The translations under genes and the position numbers were made by a program. From positions 1 to 51,440 of the forward strand of contig SLDY01000065.1 of the NCBI GenBank assembly GCA_007125005.1: DNA of 51,440 nt. The letters run 5' to 3'. This DNA comes from Natronohydrobacter sp. GTDB lineage: Bacteria > Pseudomonadota > Alphaproteobacteria > Rhodobacterales > Rhodobacteraceae. A model generated the notes under the pieces. The model saw only the letters and a program-made list of their open reading frames with translations. It made no database searches and was not told the origin of the DNA. Below are positions 20,050 to 28,740 of this stretch, piece after piece; within the stretch, counting starts at the first letter, position 1, and each line of letters starts with the position of its first letter.

Positions 20050-20318
20050 CGCTTCCGCCACCAGATGAAGCCACCGCCTAGCACCATGCCTAGTGTTGCG
20101 GGCAACACAAAGACTGCAAGCAGGATGGCATAACCCAGCCCCTCCATCTGTTGGCCTTGCCGTGCCGCCAGAAAGAGTCCCAGAGCCGCAAAGAAATGAC
20201 CCGCGAGAAATGCGCCATACACGCGGCCCCAGCCATTGCGGATCAGGAGTCCGCCCAGAAGCGCCCCGGCAAGAAGGGCCATCAGCATGAAGACATAGAC
20301 GCGGAGTTCAGGCCCCAT
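20046..20318 (-). CDS. small hydrophobic membrane protein after murC, unknown function
   Basis: A 90-residue protein with three probable membrane segments (about residues 8-27, 33-52 and 60-82), ending in a basic tail (WWRKR). I do not recognise a family. Its ATG overlaps the murC stop (TAATG), so it should be translated with murC. Related bacteria often carry a small membrane protein gene at this spot before murB, but that family looks different in sequence, and here murB does not follow. Its stop overlaps the convergent GMC gene. Confidence 0.7.
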   Translation of the reverse strand: MGPELRVYVFMLMALLAGALLGGLLIRNGWGRVYGAFLAGHFFAALGLFLAARQGQQMEGLGYAILLAVFVLPATLGMVLGGGFIWWRKR

Positions 20319-21730
20319 TACGCAGCCTTGGTCCGGAGCCGTGGGAGGAGCCCATGTGCCCAGCCCGAGATCGTCCCAGCACCGAGGCAGATCACCATAT
20401 CGCCCGGGCCGGCATGGGCGCGCACAAGCGCTTCCAGCTCGTCCTCGTTATCGACCGGAAGTGCAGCGCGATGGCCATGCGCCTTGAGCCCCGCAAGCAG
20501 ATCATCGCGGCTTGCGCCCTTGATCGGGTCTTCGCCCGCTGCATAAACAGGCGCTATGCCCACTACATCCGCTTCATTAAAGCAATTACAAAAATCCTCG
20601 AAGAGGCTTGCAAGCCGCGTGTAGCGATGTGGCTGATGAATTGCAATTACGCGCCCATCGCCCCCCAGCGCCTGCCGGGCCGCCTTCAGCACGGCTGCGA
20701 TCTCGACCGGGTGATGACCGTAATCGTCGATGATGGTCACGCCGCCCACCTCACCTACCCGCGTGAAGCGACGGTTCACGCCGCCAAATTTTGCCAGCGC
20801 TGCGCGGATTTCAGCGCCATTCATCCCCAAATGCCGTGCCACAGCCACAGCGGCCAGTGCATTGGATACGTTGTGATCTCCTGGCATCGGCAGGCTGCAG
20901 CCCTTGATCATGCGCCGCTCGTCCTGCAGCGCAATATCAAAGAGCGCGATCCCGTTTTCATAGCGCAAATTCATCGCGCGAATATCAGCCTGCGCATTGA
21001 AGCCAAAGGTCACCACGCGCCGATCCGTGATCCTCGCAACCAAAGACTGGACTTCAGGATGATCAGTGCAGCAAATCGCAAGCCCGTAAAACGGAATCCC
21101 CGAGACGAAATCGTGAAACCCTTTGCGCAGCGCATCAAAACTACCCCAGTGCTCCATATGCTCTGGGTCGATATTCGTGACAATGGCGATCGTTGCAGGC
21201 AACCGGTTGAAGGAGCCATCAGATTCGTCAGCCTCGACCACCATCCACTCACCCGCACCCGCCCGCGCATTCGAGCCATAGGCATGGATCACACCACCAT
21301 TGATCACCGTCGGATCCAGACCACCCTCATCGAGCAGTGCTGCAACCATCGTTGTGGTCGTGGTTTTGCCATGCGTGCCCGCGACCGCGATATTCGAGCG
21401 CAGGCGCATGAGTTCGGCCAGCATTTCGGCCCGGCGCACAACTGGCAGGCCAAGGCGGCGTGCTTCCACCAGTTCCGGGTTATCGGGCTTGATTGCCGTC
21501 GATACTACGATCACCGCCGCGGCACCGAGATTCTCCGCCTTCTGCCCGATCATAACCTGCGCACCAAGGGTTTCGAGGCGTTCGGTGATCACACTGGTCT
21601 TGAGATCCGATCCCTGCACATCATACCCGAGCGTCATCAACACCTCGGCGATCCCCGACATGCCGATCCCCCCAATGCCGATAAAATGGATCGGGCCTAT
21701 ATCGGTGGGTAATTTGGTCGCTGGGCTCAT
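20318..21730 (-). CDS. murC: UDP-N-acetylmuramate--L-alanine ligase
   Basis: A 470-residue cytoplasmic Mur ligase that adds L-alanine to UDP-MurNAc using ATP, the first peptide step of peptidoglycan precursor synthesis. The N-terminal Rossmann region has [18 protein letters not shown] (about 14-31), the ATP loop is GTHGKTT at 118-124, and the central-domain [10 protein letters not shown] and [11 protein letters not shown] stretches follow. The C-terminal domain contains [10 protein letters not shown] and HQPHRYTR. Length is normal. It overlaps the end of murG by 4 nt, forming a tightly coupled ftsW-murG-murC unit. Confidence 0.97.
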   Translation of the reverse strand: MSPATKLPTDIGPIHFIGIGGIGMSGIAEVLMTLGYDVQGSDLKTSVITERLETLGAQVMIGQKAENLGAAAVIVVSTAIKPDNPELVEARRLGLPVVRRAEMLAELMRLRSNIAVAGTHGKTTTTTMVAALLDEGGLDPTVINGGVIHAYGSNARAGAGEWMVVEADESDGSFNRLPATIAIVTNIDPEHMEHWGSFDALRKGFHDFVSGIPFYGLAICCTDHPEVQSLVARITDRRVVTFGFNAQADIRAMNLRYENGIALFDIALQDERRMIKGCSLPMPGDHNVSNALAAVAVARHLGMNGAEIRAALAKFGGVNRRFTRVGEVGGVTIIDDYGHHPVEIAAVLKAARQALGGDGRVIAIHQPHRYTRLASLFEDFCNCFNEADVVGIAPVYAAGEDPIKGASRDDLLAGLKAHGHRAALPVDNEDELEALVRAHAGPGDMVICLGAGTISGWAHGLLPRLRTKAA

Positions 21731-22827
21731 GTCGGTTCCTTTCGCACAAGGTTTTCGACCATATCGGCCAGATGTGTGGCCGCATCGGCGCGACCGGCCC
21801 CAAGCGCTGCGCGTGCCATTGCTTCGGCGGCTTTGGGATTTGTGAGGATGGAGTGGATAGTCTCGCTCAGCACCTCGGGTTTGAACTGGCTTTCAGGGAA
21901 AACCACAGCAGCGTCAACACCTGAAAGCATCTTCGCATTCGCAGCCTGATGATCCGCCGCAGCTGCCGCATAAGGCACAAGTATAGCAGGACGGCCAATA
22001 ACCGAGATATCGGCCACAGATGATGCTCCAGCCCGACTGATCACAAGCTGGCATTCCGACAGGCGGCGCGGAATATCCGCAAAGAAAGGCGCGATCTCGG
22101 CGGCAACACCACCGGCATCGTAAGCTGCGACCACGCGCTCGATATCTTCCTCGCGCGCCTGATGTGAGACGCTCAGGTTGCGTTTTATTTCCTCAGGCAG
22201 GGCCACGATTGCCGCTGGCACCACATCCGAGAGGATTCGCGCTCCTTGCGACCCCCCCCTCACCAGCAGATCCATCGGATAATCACCCGGAGGGATATAC
22301 CCTGCGCCTGCACGTTCCAGCACCGCTGCGCGCACCGGGTTTCCGGTAAATTCGGCCTCGATGCCTTCGGGCATCTTCGTGGGCCAAGTCCCGCAAGCAA
22401 GCCGGTCCACACGGCGCGCAAAAAACTGGTTCACTTTGCCAAGGACGCCATTTTGCTCATGGATCATTCGTGGAACCCGTAGCACCCATGCCGCGGCGAG
22501 TGCCGGGATCGAGGGATAGCCGCCAAAGCCCACCACGGCCTTTGGTCGATCCAACACCATCGCCAGAACTGAGCGCATAATGCCCGCTGCAAGCTTGAGG
22601 GGCACTGCGAGCTTCTGACCCGGACCACCCCGCGCAAAAGTCGCGGAGCGGACCTCTTCGATCTTCACGGAGTCGGGAAAACCTCCTGCATATCGCGCCC
22701 CGCGCGCATCGGTCGAGAGTTTTACACGCCAACCACGCGCCAGCATCGCTTCGGCAAGCGCTTGCGCGGGGAACATGTGCCCCCCGGTCCCCCCGGCAGC
22801 AATCAGAAGCAGCGGCGGTTTCGCCAT
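21727..22827 (-). CDS. murG: undecaprenyl-PP-MurNAc-pentapeptide GlcNAc transferase
   Basis: A 366-residue peripheral membrane glycosyltransferase that converts lipid I to lipid II by adding GlcNAc. It begins [20 protein letters not shown], the conserved N-terminal glycine loop, and contains [37 protein letters not shown] and the nucleotide-binding [12 protein letters not shown] and [10 protein letters not shown] stretches. The start ATG at 22827 is preferred over an upstream codon at 22851 that would lie inside ftsW, because AAGGA lies 7 nt before it and the N-terminus matches the family. Only one base separates it from the ftsW stop. Confidence 0.97.
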   Translation of the reverse strand: MAKPPLLLIAAGGTGGHMFPAQALAEAMLARGWRVKLSTDARGARYAGGFPDSVKIEEVRSATFARGGPGQKLAVPLKLAAGIMRSVLAMVLDRPKAVVGFGGYPSIPALAAAWVLRVPRMIHEQNGVLGKVNQFFARRVDRLACGTWPTKMPEGIEAEFTGNPVRAAVLERAGAGYIPPGDYPMDLLVRGGSQGARILSDVVPAAIVALPEEIKRNLSVSHQAREEDIERVVAAYDAGGVAAEIAPFFADIPRRLSECQLVISRAGASSVADISVIGRPAILVPYAAAAADHQAANAKMLSGVDAAVVFPESQFKPEVLSETIHSILTNPKAAEAMARAALGAGRADAATHLADMVENLVRKEPT

Positions 22828-22828
22828 A

Positions 22829-24007
22829 TCAGTGTCCTTGCGGTTGCGCACGCCGAGCGAGCAATTCGCCTATCTCGCCTTGTGGACGCGTGCGTGTGAA
22901 TGCAAGTAGCATACCGATTGCCATGCCCGTCGCAAGCAAGGAGGATCCACCATAGCTCACGAACGGCAAAGTCATGCCTTTCGAGGGCAGAAGCCGCACC
23001 GCGACGCCCATGTTGATCATGGCCTGTAGCGAGAACACCACGACGATCCCGGTCCCCGCCAGACGGATAAAAGCGTCGCGCTCGCGCATCAGGCGGAAAA
23101 GCGAGCGAATGAGGATAGTAGCGTACAACCCGATGATGAACAGGACCAGGATCAGTCCATATTCCTCCGCCGCCACTGCAATTATGAAATCGGTATGCGC
23201 ATCGGGCAAGTTCCATTTCACGCGCCCTTCGCCCACGCCCGCACCGAAGAATCCTCCTTCGGAAATCGCGTTCTGGGCGAAGCCCATCTGCGTGCGCGGA
23301 TCAATCTCGGCGGTCAGAAACCCGTCGATGCGGCGCGCAAAATGCTCCGAACTGTTATAGGCCACATAAGCGCCCGCCATGATCATCCCCGCGAAGCCAC
23401 ATAGCAAGAGCATCGGCGCACCGGCCACGAAATACATCACCATCCAGCCAGCGGCAATCAGCGCGGCTTGCCCGAAATCGGGCTGGATCACCAATAGCCC
23501 AAGCACCAGCATGGTAAAGCCGAGCGCGAGCGCCTTGCCCGGCGGACCTTCTGGCTGTTGGCCTGCTGCCATCAGCCAAGCCGCGAAGATCGCGAGCATG
23601 GGCTTGAGAAATTCGGAGGGCTGGAAAGACCCAAAGCCAAGGCTGAACCAGCGCACAGCACCCTTGCCGAAATCGGTGCCGAAGAACGGCAGCAGCATGA
23701 GCGCGAGCAGTGAGATGAAGAAGCCCACAACACCGATGCGCCGGATCCGGTCGGGCGAACACATCGAGAGAGTTATCATCGCCACAATGCCCAGAAGTCC
23801 GAAAACGACCTGTCGCTGCACATAGAAGAAAGGCGGCAAGCCGTTACGCGTTGCCAAAGGAGGCGAGGCTGCGAGGCCCAGCAAAAGCCCCACCGCCATC
23901 AAGAGAAGCACCGAAGTAAGCGTAACCTTGTCAATGGTGCGCCACCACCGTGGAAGGACAGGCTCTACAACGCGCAAAGGCGCGGTGCCATAGACCATTT
24001 CCGTCAT
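22829..24007 (-). CDS. ftsW: SEDS-family septal glycosyltransferase FtsW
   Basis: A 392-residue polytopic membrane protein that polymerises septal peptidoglycan with FtsI. About ten hydrophobic segments are seen, with family marks [55 protein letters not shown] and [12 protein letters not shown]. It is followed directly by murG and murC, the standard order in division clusters, which supports FtsW over RodA. The upstream gene is pdeM rather than murD, so the cluster is cut here. Start ATG 24007 or 23998 (three residues shorter) are both possible. Confidence 0.96.
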   Translation of the reverse strand: MTEMVYGTAPLRVVEPVLPRWWRTIDKVTLTSVLLLMAVGLLLGLAASPPLATRNGLPPFFYVQRQVVFGLLGIVAMITLSMCSPDRIRRIGVVGFFISLLALMLLPFFGTDFGKGAVRWFSLGFGSFQPSEFLKPMLAIFAAWLMAAGQQPEGPPGKALALGFTMLVLGLLVIQPDFGQAALIAAGWMVMYFVAGAPMLLLCGFAGMIMAGAYVAYNSSEHFARRIDGFLTAEIDPRTQMGFAQNAISEGGFFGAGVGEGRVKWNLPDAHTDFIIAVAAEEYGLILVLFIIGLYATILIRSLFRLMRERDAFIRLAGTGIVVVFSLQAMINMGVAVRLLPSKGMTLPFVSYGGSSLLATGMAIGMLLAFTRTRPQGEIGELLARRAQPQGH

Positions 24008-24152
24008 TCTACTGCCTCGATCTCCTGCCCGGCATGACCGGATTGCCTGTAGTCGCCCGTTTTGTCCGGGTCTGTTCGCGGAAGAGTATCGCGAAACAAG
24101 CTTTCGATCCAGTCCTAAGCGGGCTGCGGCTGCATTTCTCGCTACCTGCCTG

Positions 24153-24809
24153 TCACTGCCGCGCTTGCAGCACGGGGCTCAAAGGAATTGCATGCGCGTG
24201 TTTGCCGGTGACGATTGCGATCCCTTCTGGCACGAGGTGCCGCACTGCGGGATCATCATGATCAAGGCCCCCGGTATAGACTCCAAATGCCGGCAGGATC
24301 AGATGCGCCGCGCCCAGAAGAAAGGCACGCCGTCGTTGCCCCATAAACCGCAGTTTGGGGTGGTAATGGCCTGAAATATCGGGCGCCACGCCCGCGATAT
24401 GGCGTAGGGCAAGCCCTGAGATCTGCAACTCATCGACACATTCTCCCAGCACCCCCCGGTGCGCCGGGTCATGGTTGCCGGAAACCCAGATCACTTCATG
24501 ACGCTTGCACAGGGCGCGAAGTTGGACTTCCGCAGCGCCCAGCTCTGTGCGTGCAGTGTCGTCATCGAAACTGTCTCCCAGACAGATCAATCGCCGCGCC
24601 CCGCTATCCATGAGATCTACGTTCAGCCGCTCCAAGGTCGCGATGCTCTCAAAAGGTGGCAGCAAGGCCCCACCAAGGCGCGCGATACGCCCGGATTTTC
24701 CCAAGTGCATATCCGCAACAACCAATGCCTCCTGCGCCGGCCAGTAAAGCGCACCCGAGGGCCGCGCCACCAGTTCCTGCCCATGAAACTGAAAACGATA
24801 TGTACTCAT
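24153..24809 (-). CDS. pdeM: ligase-associated DNA damage response phosphoesterase PdeM
   Basis: A 218-residue calcineurin-like metallophosphoesterase. Metal-binding motifs are D33-M-H35 (ADMHLGK), G78-D79, GNHD at 111-114 and GHYH at 147-150. PdeM proteins are usually encoded with an Lhr-type helicase, an ATP-dependent DNA ligase and an exonuclease, and are proposed to act in DNA repair; the biochemical role is less settled. It overlaps the helicase gene upstream by 4 nt (ATGA). The ligase and exonuclease are not next to it here. Confidence 0.92.
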   Translation of the reverse strand: MSTYRFQFHGQELVARPSGALYWPAQEALVVADMHLGKSGRIARLGGALLPPFESIATLERLNVDLMDSGARRLICLGDSFDDDTARTELGAAEVQLRALCKRHEVIWVSGNHDPAHRGVLGECVDELQISGLALRHIAGVAPDISGHYHPKLRFMGQRRRAFLLGAAHLILPAFGVYTGGLDHDDPAVRHLVPEGIAIVTGKHAHAIPLSPVLQARQ

Positions 24810-27247
24810 CCCTCAGTTGTTGCGCCAAGCCCATTCAGCGTCAATCCTGCCTCTTTCATCATCCTTGCAGCTTCTTGTTCCAGAAGCCGTTCGCTGCCCG
24901 AGGCGCGTATTGGGATGCGCCCGGCTTCCAGCAGCAATGGCGCGGCAAAGGGTGTTACATGCCGCGCGATGCTATGCACAATCTCGCTGCGACTGCGCAA
25001 CATCTCCTCAATACGCCCGAAATCGGCAAGCCCGCGCATCGCCTCCGCGCGAGTGATCTGCAACAGCAGATGATCGGGGTCGTATTTTCGCAAGGTATCA
25101 TAGAGGATATCGCTCGAAAACGTCGCCTGCTTGCCGCTCTTGCGCTGGCCCGGCAGGTTGCGCTGGATGAGCCCCGCTACGGTAGCGACTGCGCGGAAGG
25201 TGCGTTTCATCACCGCATTCTCGGCCAACCACTCCTGAAACCCGTCACGCAGGCCAGCCGCATCGAGCAAGGCCGCAGCGTCAAGCACTGGCTCGAGCGA
25301 CCAGATCAAGAGCGCATAATCTGTGGCGACAAAGCCCAGCGGGGCCATATCCGCTGCTTCCATCCGGTGCGTCAGCAACAGACCCAGCGTCTGGTTGGCA
25401 TTGCGGCCAGCGAAGGAGTAAAGCGCAAAATACCAGCGCTCTGCACGCAGAAAGCTTTCGCAAGTCATCGTGCCTGGGCGCGGCAAATGCGAGATCTCGG
25501 CCTGCAGCGCAAGCCATTCGCGAATATGCGCGGGCAGCGCTCCCCAGGCACCACGATCCCCGATCAACTTGAGAACACGTGTAGAAAGCTCTGTCGATGT
25601 TGCCATCTTGAGCCCGTTGAACACAGCTATCTTCGGCTCGCGCGCAGGCTGCGGCGTAACTTCCACGACCATGTCGCGCAGACGGTCATAGCGTACTGTC
25701 TGGCCTCCGATCAGAAAAGTGTCGCCGGGAAGCAGCGAAGCGGCGAAGCTCTCCTCGATCTCGCCCAATGGCGCGCCCCCGCGCGGGCCGCGTCGCACAC
25801 TCAAACGCTCTGGCGCGACGATGGTGCCAATATTCATCCGAATGTCGCGCGCCGCGCGCGGATCACGCAGATGCCAGAGCCCATCACGCTCAACCAGACG
25901 CTGCCAACGGTCATAAGCCTTCAGGGCATAACCGCCTGTTGCCACAAAATCGAGGCAGGCATCGAATTCGACGCGACTCAGATCAGCATATGGACCCACG
26001 CGCGTGATCTCGGCAAAGACTGCATCAGCATCAAGCGGACCTGCGCAGGCAAGGAGCATCAGGTGCTGGCAGAGCACGTCGCGCCCGCCCTGCCCTGCGT
26101 TATCATCCCCATCAAGCTCGCCAGCTTCCACAGCCTGCAAGGCAGCTACGCATTCAAGCACTTCGAACCGGTTGGCAGGCACGATCCGCGCCCGCGAGGG
26201 GGTATCATAACGGTGATTGGCGCGCCCAATCCGCTGCACCAGCCGCTTGATATTTTTGGGCGCACCGATCTGGAGTACCAGATCAACATCCCCCCAGTCG
26301 AGCCCCAGATCGAGACTGCCTGTCGCCACCACAGCGCGCAATTCCCCTGCGGCCATCGCAGCCTCCACCTTGCGGCGCTGATCGCGCGCCAGTGAGCCGT
26401 GATGCAGCGCGATGGGCAGATTGGCATCATTGACCGCCCAGAGCGCCTGAAAGAACAACTCCGCCTGCGCGCGTGTGTTGATAAACACCAGTGCGAGACG
26501 CGCATCACTGATCGCTTGCATTACATCGCGCGCTGCATAGGCCCCACCCGCGCCCGACCATGGCGGGGGCTCAGTGACAGGCAGCATCGCGATATCTGGC
26601 GCAGGGCCGGGATCGGCATGGATCACATCTGCCCCGCCGATCAAACGCGCAAGCCGTGCAGGATTTTCGACTGTCGCCGAAAGCCCTGCAACCTGCAGGC
26701 CATGAGACAGCGTGCGCAGCCGCGAAAGAGCAAGCATCAACTGATCCCCGCGCTTTGACTCTGCAAGCGCGTGAATTTCATCGATAACGACACGCCGCAA
26801 CCCTGCAAAAATGCGTGATGCTTCGGGATAAGAGAGCATGAGCGCGAGGCTCTCGGGGGTTGTGAGCAGGATATGTGGCGGATCCACCCGCTGGCGCGCA
26901 CGCTGGCCTGCGCCGGTATCACCTGTGCGGTCCTCGATGCGCAGCCCAAGCTCCAAATCCGCAACCGGACGTGCGAGATTTCGCGCGATGTCATGAGTAA
27001 GGGCCTTGAGCGGAGAGACGTAAAGCGTATGCAGGCCCGATGTCATTGCATCACAGCAGGCCGCTGCCAGAGCCGGCAGGAACCCCGCCAGCGTCTTGCC
27101 ACCACCAGTAGGTGCAATAAGCAGTGCATCGTCTGTCGCACGATACATCTGCAACTGATGCCGATGCGGTGCCCAGCCTTGCGCAGCAAACCAGTGCGCG
27201 AGAGGCAATGGCAGGTCGATCGGATTCAAATGGTCAAGCGCAGGCAA
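24806..27247 (-). CDS. ligase-associated DEXH-box helicase (Lhr family)
   Basis: An 813-residue superfamily 2 helicase of the Lhr core type. The Walker A loop APTGGGKT is at 45-52, a DEIH box (VVIDEIHALAESKRGDQL) follows near 150, and motif VI-type sequence VATGSLDLGLDWGDVDLVLQIG and QRIGRANHR lie in the second RecA domain. A winged-helix and Lhr-specific C-terminal region (RFSVRRGPRGGA-like, then LPRPGTM) completes it. It should unwind DNA or DNA:RNA hybrids with 3'-5' polarity, as in other Lhr proteins. It is co-translated with pdeM. The plus strand carries a long antisense frame, which I judge a compositional shadow. Confidence 0.93.
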   Translation of the reverse strand: MPALDHLNPIDLPLPLAHWFAAQGWAPHRHQLQMYRATDDALLIAPTGGGKTLAGFLPALAAACCDAMTSGLHTLYVSPLKALTHDIARNLARPVADLELGLRIEDRTGDTGAGQRARQRVDPPHILLTTPESLALMLSYPEASRIFAGLRRVVIDEIHALAESKRGDQLMLALSRLRTLSHGLQVAGLSATVENPARLARLIGGADVIHADPGPAPDIAMLPVTEPPPWSGAGGAYAARDVMQAISDARLALVFINTRAQAELFFQALWAVNDANLPIALHHGSLARDQRRKVEAAMAAGELRAVVATGSLDLGLDWGDVDLVLQIGAPKNIKRLVQRIGRANHRYDTPSRARIVPANRFEVLECVAALQAVEAGELDGDDNAGQGGRDVLCQHLMLLACAGPLDADAVFAEITRVGPYADLSRVEFDACLDFVATGGYALKAYDRWQRLVERDGLWHLRDPRAARDIRMNIGTIVAPERLSVRRGPRGGAPLGEIEESFAASLLPGDTFLIGGQTVRYDRLRDMVVEVTPQPAREPKIAVFNGLKMATSTELSTRVLKLIGDRGAWGALPAHIREWLALQAEISHLPRPGTMTCESFLRAERWYFALYSFAGRNANQTLGLLLTHRMEAADMAPLGFVATDYALLIWSLEPVLDAAALLDAAGLRDGFQEWLAENAVMKRTFRAVATVAGLIQRNLPGQRKSGKQATFSSDILYDTLRKYDPDHLLLQITRAEAMRGLADFGRIEEMLRSRSEIVHSIARHVTPFAAPLLLEAGRIPIRASGSERLLEQEAARMMKEAGLTLNGLGATTEG

Positions 27248-27356
27248 AAGGGGGTTTCCTATTCAGTATATGCAGAGGGTAAGCGCAGGCGCTAGAATGG
27301 CAAGCCGAAGGCGTTTCACCCTTTCCCTGTCGCGCCTTGCAGCTTATGTCCCGCTC

Positions 27357-27812
27357 ATGGACCTGCGCATAAAATTCTGGGAGACAGTTCCGCTTGGGGA
27401 GATGACCGAACCCGAGTGGGAGGCGCTCTGCGATGGCTGCGGCAAATGCTGCCTCAACAAACTCGAGGATATCGATACGGGTGAACTCATCTTCACGCGC
27501 GTTGCCTGCCGTTTGTTCGATGACACGACATGCCGTTGCGCCAATTATGCAGAACGCAAGAGGCTCGTTCCGGAATGCGTGGTCCTGACGCCCGAGACAC
27601 TCGACGAGATAGCCTATTGGATGCCGCAGACATGCGCCTACAGACGATTGCACGAGGGACGTTCGCTGCCCGACTGGCACCCACTGGTAACGGGTGATCC
27701 TCTATCAACGCATGTCGCGGGGGTCTCGATGCAAGGAAAGACTCTTTCGGAGCAAGGCCTTGATGTTGAGGAGTGGGAAGATTATCCGCTTGATTGCGGC
27801 GATCAGAGTTGA
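27357..27812 (+). CDS. YcgN/UPF0260-family cysteine-cluster protein
   Basis: A 151-residue soluble protein with conserved cysteines: C25-D-G-C28-G-K-C31-C32, then C51, C59, C61 and C74, suggesting a metal or iron-sulfur site. WEALCDGCGKCCLNKLEDIDTG matches the YcgN family. Function is unknown. Family members usually begin near FWETVPLGEMTEPEWEALC, so I take ATG 27357; a longer ATG at 27297 would add 20 residues of low resemblance. No strong ribosome site precedes either. It is divergent from the helicase and convergent with the PopZ-like gene, overlapping it by 10 nt at the 3' ends. Confidence 0.87.
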   Translation: MDLRIKFWETVPLGEMTEPEWEALCDGCGKCCLNKLEDIDTGELIFTRVACRLFDDTTCRCANYAERKRLVPECVVLTPETLDEIAYWMPQTCAYRRLHEGRSLPDWHPLVTGDPLSTHVAGVSMQGKTLSEQGLDVEEWEDYPLDCGDQS

Positions 27813-28588
27813 CGAAGCTGCAATTCGCGCGCGACTTCTGCGCGCACCAGTTTGCGAATATTGCGTGTGATTCTTTCGCCCAGCTCACCCTGCAATTCCT
27901 GACGCACGATATGTGCAACCAGTTGATATAACATACCCTCATCAATAACTTCATCATCACTCTCACCACGAGAGGGTTGCGTGCCGGAGATTGATTGCGC
28001 GCGCGCAGGGTTTGACAACAACTCCTCCAGTCGCGCCAAAGTCGCCTCGATGGTTACCCCCTCAATCGCCGGGTTGGGGATATCGGTTTGTTCAGGCAAG
28101 AAGGCCTCCACTTCTGCCCTCTCCCTGTCAGGCATGTGAGCAGTCGTAAGGTTTTCTTCAATCTCCGAGGCGGTTGCCGGTTTTTCATCCATCGTTTCAT
28201 CGGCCATTTCACAGCTCTCGAGCTTGTCAATATCAGCCGATATGTCTCGCGACACGACATCCCCGGCACTTGAAATCCGGCTCAGCAACGAGCTTGATCT
28301 GGCGGTATCGCCAAGCTGAGCACGATCATTCTGGTAAAGCTCTGGGCTCTGAGGCTGAAAGGCATCTGCATCCGAGATTGCCATTCCCTGCGCGACTTTA
28401 GGTTGAGGATCATCAAAAGGGGTGTCAGATGCAGGCTCAACGCGCAACGATGGCGTCAGAACCAGCTTGTCTGCGGGCGCAACAGCAATCGTGTCTGCAA
28501 CAGCAGGGCGATTGACATCTTGCGAAACCAAACGCCGGATTGAAGACAGCACATCCTCGATTTCGCGCTTTGACATAGCTTCTGACAT
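27803..28588 (-). CDS. PopZ-like (DUF2497-like) acidic protein
   Basis: A 261-residue protein with PopZ architecture: a short N-terminal helix (MSKREIEDVLSSIRRLVSQD, about residues 5-24) resembling the SIRR(I/L)I helix of DUF2497/PopZ, a long acidic, low-complexity middle (about 30-205), and a C-terminal helical region (about 207-261: LVAHIVRQELQGELGERITRNI and KLVRAEVARELQ). In Caulobacter PopZ these ends bind clients and self-assemble at the cell pole. Position next to tolC and pcm matches the Caulobacter popZ neighbourhood as I recall it. Sequence identity to PopZ is low by eye, so the role is inference. ATG 28588 has AAGG 7 nt upstream. Confidence 0.65.
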   Translation of the reverse strand: MSEAMSKREIEDVLSSIRRLVSQDVNRPAVADTIAVAPADKLVLTPSLRVEPASDTPFDDPQPKVAQGMAISDADAFQPQSPELYQNDRAQLGDTARSSSLLSRISSAGDVVSRDISADIDKLESCEMADETMDEKPATASEIEENLTTAHMPDRERAEVEAFLPEQTDIPNPAIEGVTIEATLARLEELLSNPARAQSISGTQPSRGESDDEVIDEGMLYQLVAHIVRQELQGELGERITRNIRKLVRAEVARELQLRQL

Positions 28589-28740
28589 CAACTTGCCTTA
28601 ATTTTTGCCCGTTTCGCGCTCTGGGCCGTCCCGCCTTCTTCTCGGGCGGTTGGGCGGCGGAAAGCATTCCATTGCGCATAGCTTAACGCGGCTTCGGCTT
28701 TCAAACAATCGGGAAGTCTGTCTTGGGGTAAATCTTGAAT

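Noticed and set aside
20354-21712. Open frame of 452 codons on the plus strand, opposite murC
   Set aside because: murC is certain from its motifs; antisense residues are His/Arg/Cys-rich with no pattern.
24656-26395. Open frame of 579 codons on the plus strand, opposite the Lhr helicase
   Set aside because: Lies fully inside a gene with clear helicase motifs; its residues are rich in His, Arg, Cys and Gln with no domain pattern, typical of a compositional shadow in GC-rich DNA.
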